Shown here: positions 7,822 through 16,750 of the stretch, one piece after another
Position numbering within the stretch: position 1 is the first letter of the stretch
Layout: each line of letters begins with the position of its first letter
Source: Aestuariibacter sp.
GTDB taxonomy: Bacteria > Pseudomonadota > Gammaproteobacteria > Enterobacterales > Alteromonadaceae
Direction: 5' to 3'
Assembly: GCA_017794925.1 (NCBI GenBank)
Contig: CP051238.1
Location: forward strand, 1,793,138 to 1,857,137
Length of the DNA stretch: 64,000 nucleotides
Position numbers and translations under genes: made by a program
The notes under the pieces: model-generated
Seen by the model: only the letters and a program-made list of their open reading frames with translations
Database searches by the model: none
What the model was told of the DNA's origin: nothing

Positions 7822-9501
7822 CTAATTGAGTCCGAGTTGCGCTTTACCCTGGTCAAATACGATATCAACAGGAATGCTGGCGCTGGACAGTCGCTCAAGG
7901 TCAACAGCCAGCTGTGGCTTAATCACCCCTTTATCTGCAACCAATGCAGCAACGCCAGCATAGTCACCGTCACCCTGCAGCGTCAGAATACGTTCACTGA
8001 GTGACGCGACAGCCGCGGACATTTTGTCCATGTTTACGCTATACAGGCCTTGCTCATCACGGTCAAACGCACCGGCTTCGGCGAAGTAGTTAAAGCGAAT
8101 CATATTGGCTTTTCCATGTGCAGAGCTGGCGCCAAAGCGCACCGAGCGGAAAATGCCCGCCATAAAGGTCACGTAATAGTCTTTCAGTGTACCTTCGGTG
8201 ATTTCACCTTTTTCCAGTAGGCTCTGTACCATGTACAGACCCAGAATATCAGCTTTGCCTTCTTCAAGGGCTGAGGCATGTTCTTTGAGTGCTGCGCGCA
8301 CGGTTTGCTCGCCGTCCAGTGTATTCTTTATTCCCAAGCCGTGTGCAACTTCGTGGAACATGGTGTTGGCAAAAAACGCGTTAAACGTTACGTGCTCACG
8401 TTGTTCCGGTGCAATAAGTACGTCAGCAATCGGCGCCAGAATATGGTCAAATTTTGCCTGCATAGCATTTTTCAGCTGTAACCGGCGAGTCCCTTTTTCC
8501 AGCTGCACACGTTCGTCGTTTGGCAGGTTGATTGCGATGGTTTTGCTGCCCGCATTTGAGTGGCCGGCATAATAAATCACGTCATAAGCATTCAGATCTG
8601 CGTCTGAGCCCGGTGTTTCCTGTTTATACGCTTCAGGCACGGGTAACCCGCGCTGCAATTCAGGTAAAAATTGGGCGTACTTGGCCAGTTTTTCGCTCCA
8701 GGCCATATCTTTAATTAACACGTAGGCTTCAAAAGCGGCGCGATAACCAAACAATTGATCTTCGTAGCTTTCAATGGGGCCAATGACCAACTCAATGGGG
8801 TTGGTCTTCATATCCATCCAGGCCATATCCGATGCCAGATAGTCATCGGATAACAAGGCATCTGCGCGCAGTGACAGGTAATTCGCAAAAGCTGGATTGT
8901 CTGCCAGTTCTGACGCTTTTCTCAGTAGCTCTGCGGCTTTTTGCAATGGCGCTGCGTAGGCCTCGCTGTAAGGAATGCTGGTGAGGTTACCTGCATCGTC
9001 GTAGCGAACCAATGAATACAAACCGTCTTTGTCTGAAAACGACGCGTTGGTGAAGGCTTCTTTGCTCATGTCGTGGGGATAGAACTCTGCACCGGGGGCT
9101 TTTTCTTCGTATCCGCTAAGAAACGGGCTGTCGCCATTTAATCTGTCCCACGGACCGTAATTGATATCAGCAAAACGGCGAACGGCGGGATCTGTTAGTG
9201 ATGCAAGAAAATCCGCTTTGTTTTCATGAAACGCCTGTTGCCAAAACAGGTCGTCCATGATGACCGAGGCATCAATAAGCAACGACAGCATGGCTTTCTG
9301 GTTTTTACTCAGGTGACTCAAGTCAGCGGTAAGAGGGACCTCGTGATATATCGAAAGACGCTCTTCAGCGACAAGTAAAGAAGGCGATGCGGGTGCTGTG
9401 CTGGTGGCGGCGTCGTTGCTTGCTGGTTGGCTACATCCTGCAAGCGAGAGTGTGGCACCCATTAATGTAGCCAGCAATGTTTTGGTAAATAACTGTTTCA
9501 T
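7822..9501 (-). CDS. M49-like (dipeptidyl peptidase III family) zinc peptidase lipoprotein
   Basis: A 559-residue protein with a lipobox (LSLAGC, Cys at about 23), so probably a membrane-anchored periplasmic enzyme. Around residues 385-420 it has FHEVAHGLGIKNT, then KEHASALEEGKADILGLYMV. The His-Glu...His pair with the downstream EEGKAD matches the metal site of peptidase family M49 (DPP III; also the C-terminal domain of plant NUDT3). The motif here is HExxH rather than the HExxxH of classical DPP III, and there is no Nudix domain. It should release dipeptides or act on a related peptide, but the substrate is inferred only. Transcribed alone, convergent with hinT. Confidence 0.8.
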   Translation of the reverse strand: MKQLFTKTLLATLMGATLSLAGCSQPASNDAATSTAPASPSLLVAEERLSIYHEVPLTADLSHLSKNQKAMLSLLIDASVIMDDLFWQQAFHENKADFLASLTDPAVRRFADINYGPWDRLNGDSPFLSGYEEKAPGAEFYPHDMSKEAFTNASFSDKDGLYSLVRYDDAGNLTSIPYSEAYAAPLQKAAELLRKASELADNPAFANYLSLRADALLSDDYLASDMAWMDMKTNPIELVIGPIESYEDQLFGYRAAFEAYVLIKDMAWSEKLAKYAQFLPELQRGLPVPEAYKQETPGSDADLNAYDVIYYAGHSNAGSKTIAINLPNDERVQLEKGTRRLQLKNAMQAKFDHILAPIADVLIAPEQREHVTFNAFFANTMFHEVAHGLGIKNTLDGEQTVRAALKEHASALEEGKADILGLYMVQSLLEKGEITEGTLKDYYVTFMAGIFRSVRFGASSAHGKANMIRFNYFAEAGAFDRDEQGLYSVNMDKMSAAVASLSERILTLQGDGDYAGVAALVADKGVIKPQLAVDLERLSSASIPVDIVFDQGKAQLGLN

Positions 9502-9825
9502 AGGATTTTCCGTCGATTATTGTTGTTCTTTAGTCTAAATATTTGAAAAATTAGCGTTAGCATAACCAACCTTTTATGCAGATGCTATACTCAACTCAAA
9601 CAGGGCAAACACGCTGGGGGTCGTATCAGGAGCGTGTTTCTGCATGGCCCGCCTTTTTATTGCGCAGGGTCAAAAAGAATAACAATCCCTGGGTGCACGA
9701 TCTCTGATTCGTTGTTATATTGGATTTTCTGCATACTAATGCCGGTTGCTAGGAAGGCATGAGATCGCAAGAATCGTTGCCTGGTTATCATCAGGTACAC
9801 AATAAGCCAAGACTAAGGTAGGACT
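9502..9825. other. Intergenic region with candidate structured leader of the HDOD gene
   Basis: No gene is seen here. After an extended -10 at 9583-9591, the expected leader of about 230 nt holds several complementary segments. AAACACGCT (9607-9615) pairs with AGCGTGTTT (9631-9639). CGATCTC (9698-9704) pairs with GAGATCG (9761-9767). ATGCC (9739-9743) pairs with GGCAT (9756-9760), immediately next to the previous arm. GATTC (9706-9710) can pair with GAATC (9771-9775). A regulatory 5' UTR is possible; it matches no riboswitch class I can confirm. Confidence 0.4.
9583..9591 (+). promoter_or_regulatory. Extended -10 promoter upstream of HDOD gene
   Basis: TG-C-TATACT (9583-9591) is a good extended -10 element without a clear -35. 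Transcription would begin near 9598 and give a long leader before the start codon at 9826. Confidence 0.45.
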
Positions 9826-10662
9826 ATGTCTACACAAAACGCGCTGTTAACCATTCTGGTAGAGAAGATTAAGAACGATACGCTGGTATTACCCACACTC
9901 CCCGCAATTGCATTAAAAGTTCGCAAAGCAGCGGATGATCCGGATATTAACCTTAATGATATGGGCGATGTTATAGGGCAGGATCCTTCCCTGAGCGCAC
10001 GTATGATTAAAATTGCTAATAGCGCCTACATGGGGCGGGCAGTAAAAGTGACTTCTATATCACAAGCCGTTACCCGTATTGGTTTGCGTCAAATTAAGAA
10101 TATTGCAACCGCACTGGCCATGGAGCAACTGTTTGTGTCCAAAAACGAGCTGGTGGGGGAATATATGAAGCGTGAGTGGAATAACACGGTTGACGTTGTC
10201 GCAAACGCAATGGCAACGTTACAAATGTATGTAGCTCGCACAAAAAAACGTGAAATGGCGATTGATACAATGACGTTGACGGCCTTAGTTCACAACATTG
10301 GGGTGTTACCTATTCTGACTGAAGCTGAGCGTCACGAAGAAGTCTTCGCTAGCCCCACGTTCCTGGATGATGCGATTGATAAACTTGCCCCGCGCATTGG
10401 TGGAAGCATTATGCAAAGCTGGGGATTTGGTGAAAACTTCGTCACAGTGGCAGAGCGCTGGCACGATTTGGCTTATATTCCAGAGAAGCTGTCTTACGTT
10501 GATTTTGTTCGGGTTGGCGCGGCGCTGGCAGGGCAAATCAATAATCAAAAAGACGCGATTTTAAATCTGGCTGTTCAGCGAGGCGTGGTTGAAGACGTTA
10601 ATTCACTGCTGTCTGATGAGTTTGCTGAAATGCGCTCGGCGGCTAAACAAATCTTCGCCTGA
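9826..10662 (+). CDS. HDOD domain signalling protein
   Basis: A 278-residue cytoplasmic protein made of one HDOD domain (HD-related output domain). Recognisable parts are LPTLPAIALKVRKAADDPDINL, the DPSLSARMIKIANSAYMG helix and AVTRIGLRQIKNIATALAM. The metal-binding HD pair of true phosphohydrolases is not evident, as expected for HDOD. Such proteins are linked to stress, motility and c-di-GMP signalling, but the specific output is unknown. The ATG follows AAGGTAGGA. Upstream is an unusually long, potentially structured leader. Convergent with benE. Confidence 0.88.
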   Translation: MSTQNALLTILVEKIKNDTLVLPTLPAIALKVRKAADDPDINLNDMGDVIGQDPSLSARMIKIANSAYMGRAVKVTSISQAVTRIGLRQIKNIATALAMEQLFVSKNELVGEYMKREWNNTVDVVANAMATLQMYVARTKKREMAIDTMTLTALVHNIGVLPILTEAERHEEVFASPTFLDDAIDKLAPRIGGSIMQSWGFGENFVTVAERWHDLAYIPEKLSYVDFVRVGAALAGQINNQKDAILNLAVQRGVVEDVNSLLSDEFAEMRSAAKQIFA

Positions 10663-10675
10663 TTGAATTATCGGT

Positions 10676-10696
10676 TGCGGCAGTCTGACTGCCGCA
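10676..10696. terminator. Hairpin between convergent HDOD and benE genes
   Basis: A 9-bp GC-rich stem, TGCGGCAGT (10676-10684) with ACTGCCGCA (10688-10696), and a 3-nt loop. It sits in the 42-nt gap between two convergent stops. No U-tract follows on either strand, so termination is probable rather than certain. Confidence 0.45.
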
Positions 10697-10704
10697 CTGA
10701 ATTG

Positions 10705-11877
10705 CTAGGTTTTCAGTTGGCGTTTCCAACCAGACGATACGCCCAGTGTTATTACACCAAGCAGCAACCCCCACACCGGGGCACTTATCCCCAATACTGT
10801 TAACCCCGATGCACTGCATAGCATGGTGAGCAATGCTGCCTGGCGGTAATGCGCTTCTTCCATGGCACGTAGCAGACTGCTTTGTAAGGTGGCGAACAGC
10901 GCAATGCCAGCCAGTAAATGTGTGACAATCGCAGGCATCATCGTAAAAACAGACACGATAGCGACAGCCATCGCACCTGATAGCAAGTAGCCAAGCCCCG
11001 CTGCAACGCCTGCTTTGTAGCGCTGCTTTGGATCGTCATCTACACTGTCAGCCATACAAATTGCAGCGGTAATGGCGGCCAGGTTATACATAAAACCACC
11101 AAACGGGGCGCTGACCAGTTGCAGTAAAGCAATGCCGGTCAACACAAAGCGGTTATCGGGCTTGTAGTGATGGCTGTGCAATATGCTGATACCCGGTAAG
11201 TTTTGCGACAGCATGGTGATTAAAAATAGTGGAATACCAATGCTGATAAAGGCTGACAATGACCATGCGGGCGTTACCCATTCAAGGGTTGGTAATCCGA
11301 GCGAAATGGGTGGTGTGTCTGCCGGGCTCAATACCCATGCTGCAATGCCAGCAATGACTAGTAATACCAGCATTAAATAACGTGCAAACAGGCGGCTTCC
11401 AACAAGATAGATGCTAATAAAGAGCACTGCTAATAAGGGATACTCAGTTCCACTGCTAAATACTTTCAGGCAGTAAGGTAGCAGAATGCCCGCTAGCATG
11501 GCAGCAGCTAAAGGCGGCGGAATGCGCTCAATGGCGCGCATAAGAGGCTGACTACGCCCGGCTAACAGACTTAGCACACCTGCCCCGATTAATGCGCCGG
11601 TCACCTCGGCAAGGGAAAATGGGCCTGCCGTGGAAATCAGGAAAACAGCACCGGGGGTCGACCAGGCTGTGACCACTGGCATGCGAAACTTAAGTGAGAA
11701 GTACAGGCAGGAAATGCCCATGCCCAGACCCAGGACCAGCAGCCAACTGATTAACTGAGCGTCATTTGCACCGGCTTGACGTGCAGCTTCAATAACGATG
11801 ACGACTGAACTGCTGTACCCAACCACAACGGCAGTTAACCCTGCTGCTATATGGCTTATACGAAAAGAGCCTGCCAT
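10705..11877 (-). CDS. benE: BenE-family benzoate/H+ symporter
   Basis: A 390-residue integral membrane protein with about twelve hydrophobic segments that matches the BenE family, including WSTPGAVFLISTAGPFSLAEV, GNMP-like re-entrant segments and LVSAPFGGFMYNLAAITAAICM. BenE imports benzoate or related aromatic acids with protons. I choose ATG 11877 because AGGA lies five bases upstream; a GTG at 11889 overlaps that site. It is divergent from an XRE-cupin regulator, with two palindromic operators in between, so it is almost certainly controlled by that regulator. No benzoate catabolic genes are visible, so the true substrate may differ. Confidence 0.88.
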   Translation of the reverse strand: MAGSFRISHIAAGLTAVVVGYSSSVVIVIEAARQAGANDAQLISWLLVLGLGMGISCLYFSLKFRMPVVTAWSTPGAVFLISTAGPFSLAEVTGALIGAGVLSLLAGRSQPLMRAIERIPPPLAAAMLAGILLPYCLKVFSSGTEYPLLAVLFISIYLVGSRLFARYLMLVLLVIAGIAAWVLSPADTPPISLGLPTLEWVTPAWSLSAFISIGIPLFLITMLSQNLPGISILHSHHYKPDNRFVLTGIALLQLVSAPFGGFMYNLAAITAAICMADSVDDDPKQRYKAGVAAGLGYLLSGAMAVAIVSVFTMMPAIVTHLLAGIALFATLQSSLLRAMEEAHYRQAALLTMLCSASGLTVLGISAPVWGLLLGVITLGVSSGWKRQLKT

Positions 11878-11918
11878 GATAATCCTCACATTTGCAGATC
11901 ACTGAATTTATCGTTAAT

Positions 11919-11934
11919 GTGCGTTATAGCGCAC
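11919..11934. promoter_or_regulatory. Operator palindrome 1 in benE/XRE-cupin divergent region
   Basis: GTGCGTTATAGCGCAC is a 16-bp palindrome with one imperfect pair. It is nearly identical to the site at 11955-11970, and the 36-bp repeat spacing places the two on similar helix faces. It lies 41 bp from the benE start. Confidence 0.75.
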
Positions 11935-11954
11935 AGTTTCATCATCATAACACT

Positions 11955-11970
11955 GTGCGTTATAACGCAC
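11955..11970. promoter_or_regulatory. Operator palindrome 2 in benE/XRE-cupin divergent region
   Basis: GTGCGTTATAACGCAC is a perfect 16-bp palindrome located 13 bp before the regulator's start codon, where binding would block its own transcription. Together with 11919-11934 it forms the probable binding site of the XRE-cupin protein. Confidence 0.78.
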
Positions 11971-11983
11971 AATTAGGAATGGC

Positions 11984-12523
11984 ATGCAGGACAACATTAC
12001 ACATAGTATCGCTGAGCAAATAAAGCAGCGCAGAAAGGCGCTGGGCTGGAGTCTCGACAAATTGTCTTCAGTTTGCGGGGTATCGAAAGCCATGTTGGGG
12101 CAAATAGAGCGGCGAGAGTCGAGCCCGACTGTTGCAACGTTGTGGAAGATCGCAACGGGCTTGTCGTGCTCGTTTTCAGGTTTGTTGAGTAGTACAGAAA
12201 CTGCCCCCCATTCGGTAGATGCGTCCCTGGTGCGCAACGAGGATAATTTCCACGTTAATACACTGTTCGCGTTCAATCCGGATAGTCGTTTTGAAATGTT
12301 TGAGCTGACATTGCTCAATCAGCATACGCAATGGTCAGATGCACACGCGGCTGGTGTTTATGAGCACGTTGTTGTACAACAAGGTGAGTTGCAACTTTAT
12401 TATGACGAGCAATGGCATACGTTAAAGTCAGGCGACAGTGCAAAATTTCACGCGAATCAGCGTCATGGGTATAAAACAAATGGACCGCTTACCCGATTTA
12501 TTGATGTGATTAGTTATTCGTAA
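11984..12523 (+). CDS. XRE-family transcriptional regulator with cupin sensor domain
   Basis: A 179-residue regulator. Residues 6-62 are a helix-turn-helix of the XRE/Cro type (KALGWSLDKLSSVCGVSKAML, then IERRESSPTVATLWKIA). Residues 105-178 form a small cupin barrel (YEHVVVQQGELQLYYD, HTLKSGDSAKFHANQRHGY) that probably binds a small effector. The ATG has AGGA seven bases upstream. The divergent BenE-type transporter and two shared palindromes imply autoregulation and control of the transporter, with the transported compound or a metabolite as likely ligand. Confidence 0.9.
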   Translation: MQDNITHSIAEQIKQRRKALGWSLDKLSSVCGVSKAMLGQIERRESSPTVATLWKIATGLSCSFSGLLSSTETAPHSVDASLVRNEDNFHVNTLFAFNPDSRFEMFELTLLNQHTQWSDAHAAGVYEHVVVQQGELQLYYDEQWHTLKSGDSAKFHANQRHGYKTNGPLTRFIDVISYS

Positions 12524-12574
12524 GCCATTAGCGAGTGCAGTCTGCCTATTAATCTGTGTCGACAAGGAGTGAGT

Positions 12575-13840
12575 TTGACTTTAGCGCAAGTGTCTTTACC
12601 TGCAGCGTCTTCTTCTGTTGCACAGTCCCGTTATGTCAGTTTGGATGCCCTCCGTGGTTTCGCGTTACTGGGTATTCTCATGATGAACGCCATCGCGTTT
12701 GCCTACCCGGAAATTGTTTATTCAAACCCGTTTGCTATGGGGCCGTTGTCGGCTGCTGATTTATCACAGTGGTTTATCAGTGATGTATTGTTTGCCGAGA
12801 AATTCTATGCGTTGTTTTCGATGTTATTTGGCGCAGGCATTGTGTTGATGGCAGAAAAGCAGGCAGATCTGCAACGTGCAAAATGGCTGCACTACCGACG
12901 CATGCTGTGGCTGCTGTTAATCGGTATGATCCATGGCTACCTGATTTGGTGGGGCGACATTCTGGTGACGTATGCGATCGCGGGTATGATTATATATCCA
13001 TGCCGGCTTTGGCGTATTCGCAACCTGTTGATAGTGGGGATGTTAATGCAGTTACTGATCACCGTGTTATACCTGCTTATGTTCTTAGGTTGGGACGCGA
13101 TGACAGCTGAAGAGCTCGCCGAATCCCGGCAGACATTTTTCCCCGCAGCCTCTGAACTTATGGCGGAAATTAATGCAAATCGGGGGGCCTGGTGGCAGCA
13201 ATCGAGCTACCGGGTAGCGACCACGATCGAATACCAAACCAGTTACCTGATTCCTTTGGTTGTACGTATGTCCGGCATCATGTTGCTGGGTATGGCGTTG
13301 TATAAATCCGGTGTACTACTTGCCACCCGAACATCCCGATTCTATTGGATGATGTTATTGGTGTCCTTACCCCTAGGTATTGCCATGAGCACGTTCGGCG
13401 CGTGGGTTATCGCAAGCGGTGAGTTTGCGCTTCCCAGTGCTTTTTCTGTCGATAGACTGTGGAACTTGTGGGGAGCCATGTTTACCGCATTGGGCTATAC
13501 CTGTGCCTTCATGCTGTTAACCCAGCAATGGCATTCTACATGCAAAGGTATTGGCGCAATCATTGTCAGTCGATTGGTTCCAGTAGGACAAATGGCATTA
13601 ACAAACTATTTAATGCAAAGTGTAATGTGCGGTTTCATTTTTTATGGCTGGGGATTAGGACTTTACGCCTCATTATCGCGCTGGGAAGTCACCGGTATCG
13701 TGGTGTGTATCTGGCTCGTTGAAATCGCCTGGTCAGGCTGGTGGCTGGCCCGCTATTACTTCGGGCCAGTTGAATGGCTGTGGCGAACCGCAACCCAACG
13801 CCGCAGGCAGGCCTGGCGTCGTCAGGTGCACGTCAACTAA
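12575..13840 (+). CDS. DUF418 domain membrane protein (YeiB-like)
   Basis: A protein of about 421 residues with many membrane segments. It opens SRYVSLDALRGFALLGILMMNAIAF, the hallmark of the YeiB/DUF418 family, and ends with the DUF418 region MALTNYLMQSVMC...LYASLSRWE. The family is related to membrane acyltransferases and its function is not established. I place the start at TTG 12575, five bases after AAGGAG; a GTG at 12569 would overlap the ribosome-binding site. It follows the regulator by 51 nt and may be read through from it. Convergent with rdgC, overlapping by four bases. Confidence 0.85.
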   Translation: MTLAQVSLPAASSSVAQSRYVSLDALRGFALLGILMMNAIAFAYPEIVYSNPFAMGPLSAADLSQWFISDVLFAEKFYALFSMLFGAGIVLMAEKQADLQRAKWLHYRRMLWLLLIGMIHGYLIWWGDILVTYAIAGMIIYPCRLWRIRNLLIVGMLMQLLITVLYLLMFLGWDAMTAEELAESRQTFFPAASELMAEINANRGAWWQQSSYRVATTIEYQTSYLIPLVVRMSGIMLLGMALYKSGVLLATRTSRFYWMMLLVSLPLGIAMSTFGAWVIASGEFALPSAFSVDRLWNLWGAMFTALGYTCAFMLLTQQWHSTCKGIGAIIVSRLVPVGQMALTNYLMQSVMCGFIFYGWGLGLYASLSRWEVTGIVVCIWLVEIAWSGWWLARYYFGPVEWLWRTATQRRRQAWRRQVHVN

Positions 13841-14745
13841 AGGTCTTTGTCTAACCCTAACTGCTCGCTAAGATAACCCACTACACCGCACACTTCTGCT
13901 GACATAAGCGCAAATTCGGCGTCCAGACGCGCGGCGACCTGGTCTTTTGGAATATCCTGCGTTTCTTCCTTAATACGGTCAGTGAACTTAACGCGCTTAA
14001 TAGTGCCGTCTTCCTGGATGATGGCTTCAAGCGTTTCATCAAACTCGAATGCGACCTTTTGAACCAGTTTTCCTGCGTCCAGATGGTGCTGAATTTCTTC
14101 ACTATCCAGAGGCTGGTTTTTACAGCGAATTATACTCGCGGTTTCGTCAGTTGACTTGAACTCCGCTTCTTCCAGTAATTCGATTTTCTCTGGGGGTTGT
14201 TCAGTCAACCAATGCGTTAACTCACTTTGCAGGCTGCTGCGCACAAGAGGCACTACCGGTAATGAACCCAGCGCTTTTCTGACCATAGCCAGAAACGCTT
14301 CGGCTTTACCATCGGCACTGGCATCTACGACAACCAGATTATCCGGAATCGAAATAAACCCGTTGGTGTACGTATTCTTAGTAAAGGCTTGTGGCAGTAA
14401 ACGGGTAATAATCTGTTGTTTAAGATCTGACTGGGCTTTTTTACCCACAGGAGATCCGGTTTCCGCTTCAATTTGTTCGACCTTCTCAGCCAGCTCTGCG
14501 TTAACGACAGATGATGGCAACAGACGTTCCTGCTTTTTCAATGTGATCCAATAGCGCAGCTGAGTCTGATGAAACAACATGCTGTGTTGACCCGCCGAGT
14601 GAAAAGGCGAAGCAAACCCCATGGTTGCGGTTTCTTGTGTACCACATGGACGGAATGCAAATTCATTCAACGCCGTTTGCAACGCGTCGTCGTCAAGAGA
14701 CAGAGGTTGTGTCAGCCGATAGGCTTTAATATTTTTAAACCACAT
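13837..14745 (-). CDS. rdgC: Recombination-associated protein RdgC
   Basis: RdgC is a nucleoid-associated, ring-forming DNA-binding protein that limits RecA activity and is needed for growth when replication restart is impaired. Starting at the family-typical MWFKNIKAYRL (14745) the product is 302 residues, essentially the length of the E. coli protein. Conserved segments include FRPCGTQETATMGFASP, the LLPSSVVN loop and LEAIIQEDGTIKRVKF. The longer frame to 14778 is rejected because the family starts at MWFKN. Transcribed on its own strand just downstream of the histidine kinase gene. Confidence 0.96.
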   Translation of the reverse strand: MWFKNIKAYRLTQPLSLDDDALQTALNEFAFRPCGTQETATMGFASPFHSAGQHSMLFHQTQLRYWITLKKQERLLPSSVVNAELAEKVEQIEAETGSPVGKKAQSDLKQQIITRLLPQAFTKNTYTNGFISIPDNLVVVDASADGKAEAFLAMVRKALGSLPVVPLVRSSLQSELTHWLTEQPPEKIELLEEAEFKSTDETASIIRCKNQPLDSEEIQHHLDAGKLVQKVAFEFDETLEAIIQEDGTIKRVKFTDRIKEETQDIPKDQVAARLDAEFALMSAEVCGVVGYLSEQLGLDKDL

Positions 14746-14825
14746 AAAGCGAAATATTCTTTTGAAAAAGGGCGGCAAAGGTTAGCAGCGCAGCCCGTTG
14801 ATGGCAATAGAACAGGATAGGGAAT

Positions 14826-16553
14826 CTATGTTCGTTTGGGGAAACGGATGACGTAACGCAGGCCTTCATCGGGTTCACTAAAGGCTTCAATCTGCCCGTC
14901 CAGTGCCTGAGTGACCAGGTTATACATGATATGCGTCCCCAATCCACTGCCGCCCTGGCCGCGTTTTGTAGTAAAGAAGGCATCAAATAAACGATCCAGT
15001 TGGCTTTCATTTAAACCACAGCCATCATCTTCATAGGTGATCACAACATCGTCATCTTCTTCTATTACTGTCAGGTTAATCGTCCCCGAATCTTTGTTTT
15101 CAAAGCCATGAATAATGGAATTCATGATCATATTAGTGAAGATCTGAGCGATAATGCCTGGCGCAGAGCGGATTTCCAGCTCCTCAGGACAATCTATAGT
15201 GACACCATGTTGCTTGTGTTTGAAAGAAGGTGCCAGTGACTGCAACACTTCATGAAGGTAGCTGTTTAAATTAAATACCCGCTCGGCTTCACTGGTCTGG
15301 TCAACGGCAACTTGTTTGAAGCTGGTGATTAATTCCGACGCGCGATTCAGGTTAGTCAGCAGCAGGTGTGTGGTTTGGTCTGCTTCACCTAAAAACGACG
15401 CCATGGTCTTGTTTGTCAGTGACTTTTCTTCGTAAGCGGCTTTGACTGTGTCAATACGGTCACGCAGGAAGCTGGCCGCCGTCACACCAACGCCTAGCGG
15501 CGTATTCACGTCGTGTGCTATACCGGCTACCAATCCGCCTAACGAAGCCATACGTTCAGACTCCAGAAGTTGTTCCTGAGCCATTTTCAGGTGCTCCATG
15601 GATTTCGCCAGTTCTTTGTTTTTGTCCCGCAGCACGTTTTCGATGTATTGACGGTTCTCGTTCTCTTGTCGAAGCTCACGCTGATTGGTAATCAGTTCGT
15701 CTTTTTGGCGTTCCAAATCCAGCATGATTTGACTTAACGAGGCCGTTTTCTTTGCGACTTCCTGCTCGAGCAGCAAGTTCTGATCATCCAGCTTTTTGTT
15801 CACCCGGGTAAGTTCTTCCTGGGTGCTGCGCAGCTTTTGCTGAGAAATTATCAGATCATCAATAACCTGATTGTAAGAATGTTGGAGTAAACGGAGTTCA
15901 TTTTCGTCGTGTAAGGTAAGTTGTACCTTTGACTCTTCCGGGTGTTCCGGGTTAAACGCGCTCATTTGCTGGGTAATTTCCATTAAGGGATCAGACAGCA
16001 TCCTTCTGAAGGCAGTCATAAACAGAAACACCAGGAACGCAGTTTTTACAATGGCATTGCCCAGCAGGAAGAATATACCGACTTCAATACGACTAAAAAT
16101 GATATTGAAGTTTGAATAGAGCGTAACGTCACCGACCGTAGACGCGCGATTTGAGAATTCAAAAATAAGCGGGAAACTGTAACTGAACAATCCGCCACTG
16201 TGATCCTCAAGCTCGCCGCTGCTAATAGGTGACCGAATTTGCGCAATGGTCATACCCAAATCAGCAATGTACTCGCCATTTTCATCGCGGATCTGTACGC
16301 CAGTAACAATGGGCAGTTCCATTAAGCCTTCTGCGATAGATTGTGCCTGGGGGATATTCACTTCCCAAATAGCGCGGGTCAAACTGGTGGAAAAAGTGTT
16401 TTTAAGGGTCTGTAGCTCGGATTCGATATGGCTTTTGGTGCTCAGGTATTCAGTAAATATTTGTCCGATGGTAACGATAAACGTCAATATAAAATATACC
16501 GACAATACCCGGGTTAATAGTTTTCTCGACAATCCTGTCTGAACCGACGCCAT
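14826..16553 (-). CDS. Membrane sensor histidine kinase
   Basis: A 575-residue kinase starting at MASVQTG (16553). It has a first membrane helix at about 13-35, a periplasmic sensor to about residue 165, and a second helix at 165-190. A long coiled coil follows, then a dimerisation/phosphoacceptor region ASLGGLVAGIAHDVNTPLGVG (His of GIAHDVN). The HATPase domain shows NMIMNSIIHGFEN, YEDDGCGL and GQGGSGLGTHIMYNL. No response regulator lies beside it, so it may be an orphan or signal to a distant partner. A start at 16655 would add 34 non-hydrophobic residues before the signal anchor. Confidence 0.88.
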   Translation of the reverse strand: MASVQTGLSRKLLTRVLSVYFILTFIVTIGQIFTEYLSTKSHIESELQTLKNTFSTSLTRAIWEVNIPQAQSIAEGLMELPIVTGVQIRDENGEYIADLGMTIAQIRSPISSGELEDHSGGLFSYSFPLIFEFSNRASTVGDVTLYSNFNIIFSRIEVGIFFLLGNAIVKTAFLVFLFMTAFRRMLSDPLMEITQQMSAFNPEHPEESKVQLTLHDENELRLLQHSYNQVIDDLIISQQKLRSTQEELTRVNKKLDDQNLLLEQEVAKKTASLSQIMLDLERQKDELITNQRELRQENENRQYIENVLRDKNKELAKSMEHLKMAQEQLLESERMASLGGLVAGIAHDVNTPLGVGVTAASFLRDRIDTVKAAYEEKSLTNKTMASFLGEADQTTHLLLTNLNRASELITSFKQVAVDQTSEAERVFNLNSYLHEVLQSLAPSFKHKQHGVTIDCPEELEIRSAPGIIAQIFTNMIMNSIIHGFENKDSGTINLTVIEEDDDVVITYEDDGCGLNESQLDRLFDAFFTTKRGQGGSGLGTHIMYNLVTQALDGQIEAFSEPDEGLRYVIRFPKRT

Positions 16554-16750
16554 CTGCAACCTATTCGCTATACCGATTGAAATATATGTGCTTAGGGCGC
16601 GTTGATCTTTGCTGTACACTTTTGCAGCAGTCCATAGCTGGCCAGTGTGCACCATTTAGGCAAGGCGACTGTTTGCAGGTCTAGTGGGCCTAAATCAAAA
16701 ACAGTCAACGCAGCATAAATGGCGCACAAGCGCTGCCCGAAGGGGTCGTC

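Noticed and set aside
9601..9680. Possible GEMM (c-di-GMP-I) riboswitch, because of CAGGGCAAAC near an HDOD gene
   Set aside because: The rest of the motif (the conserved GACGCAAAGCC segment and the second helix) is not present; only the short 5' string matches.
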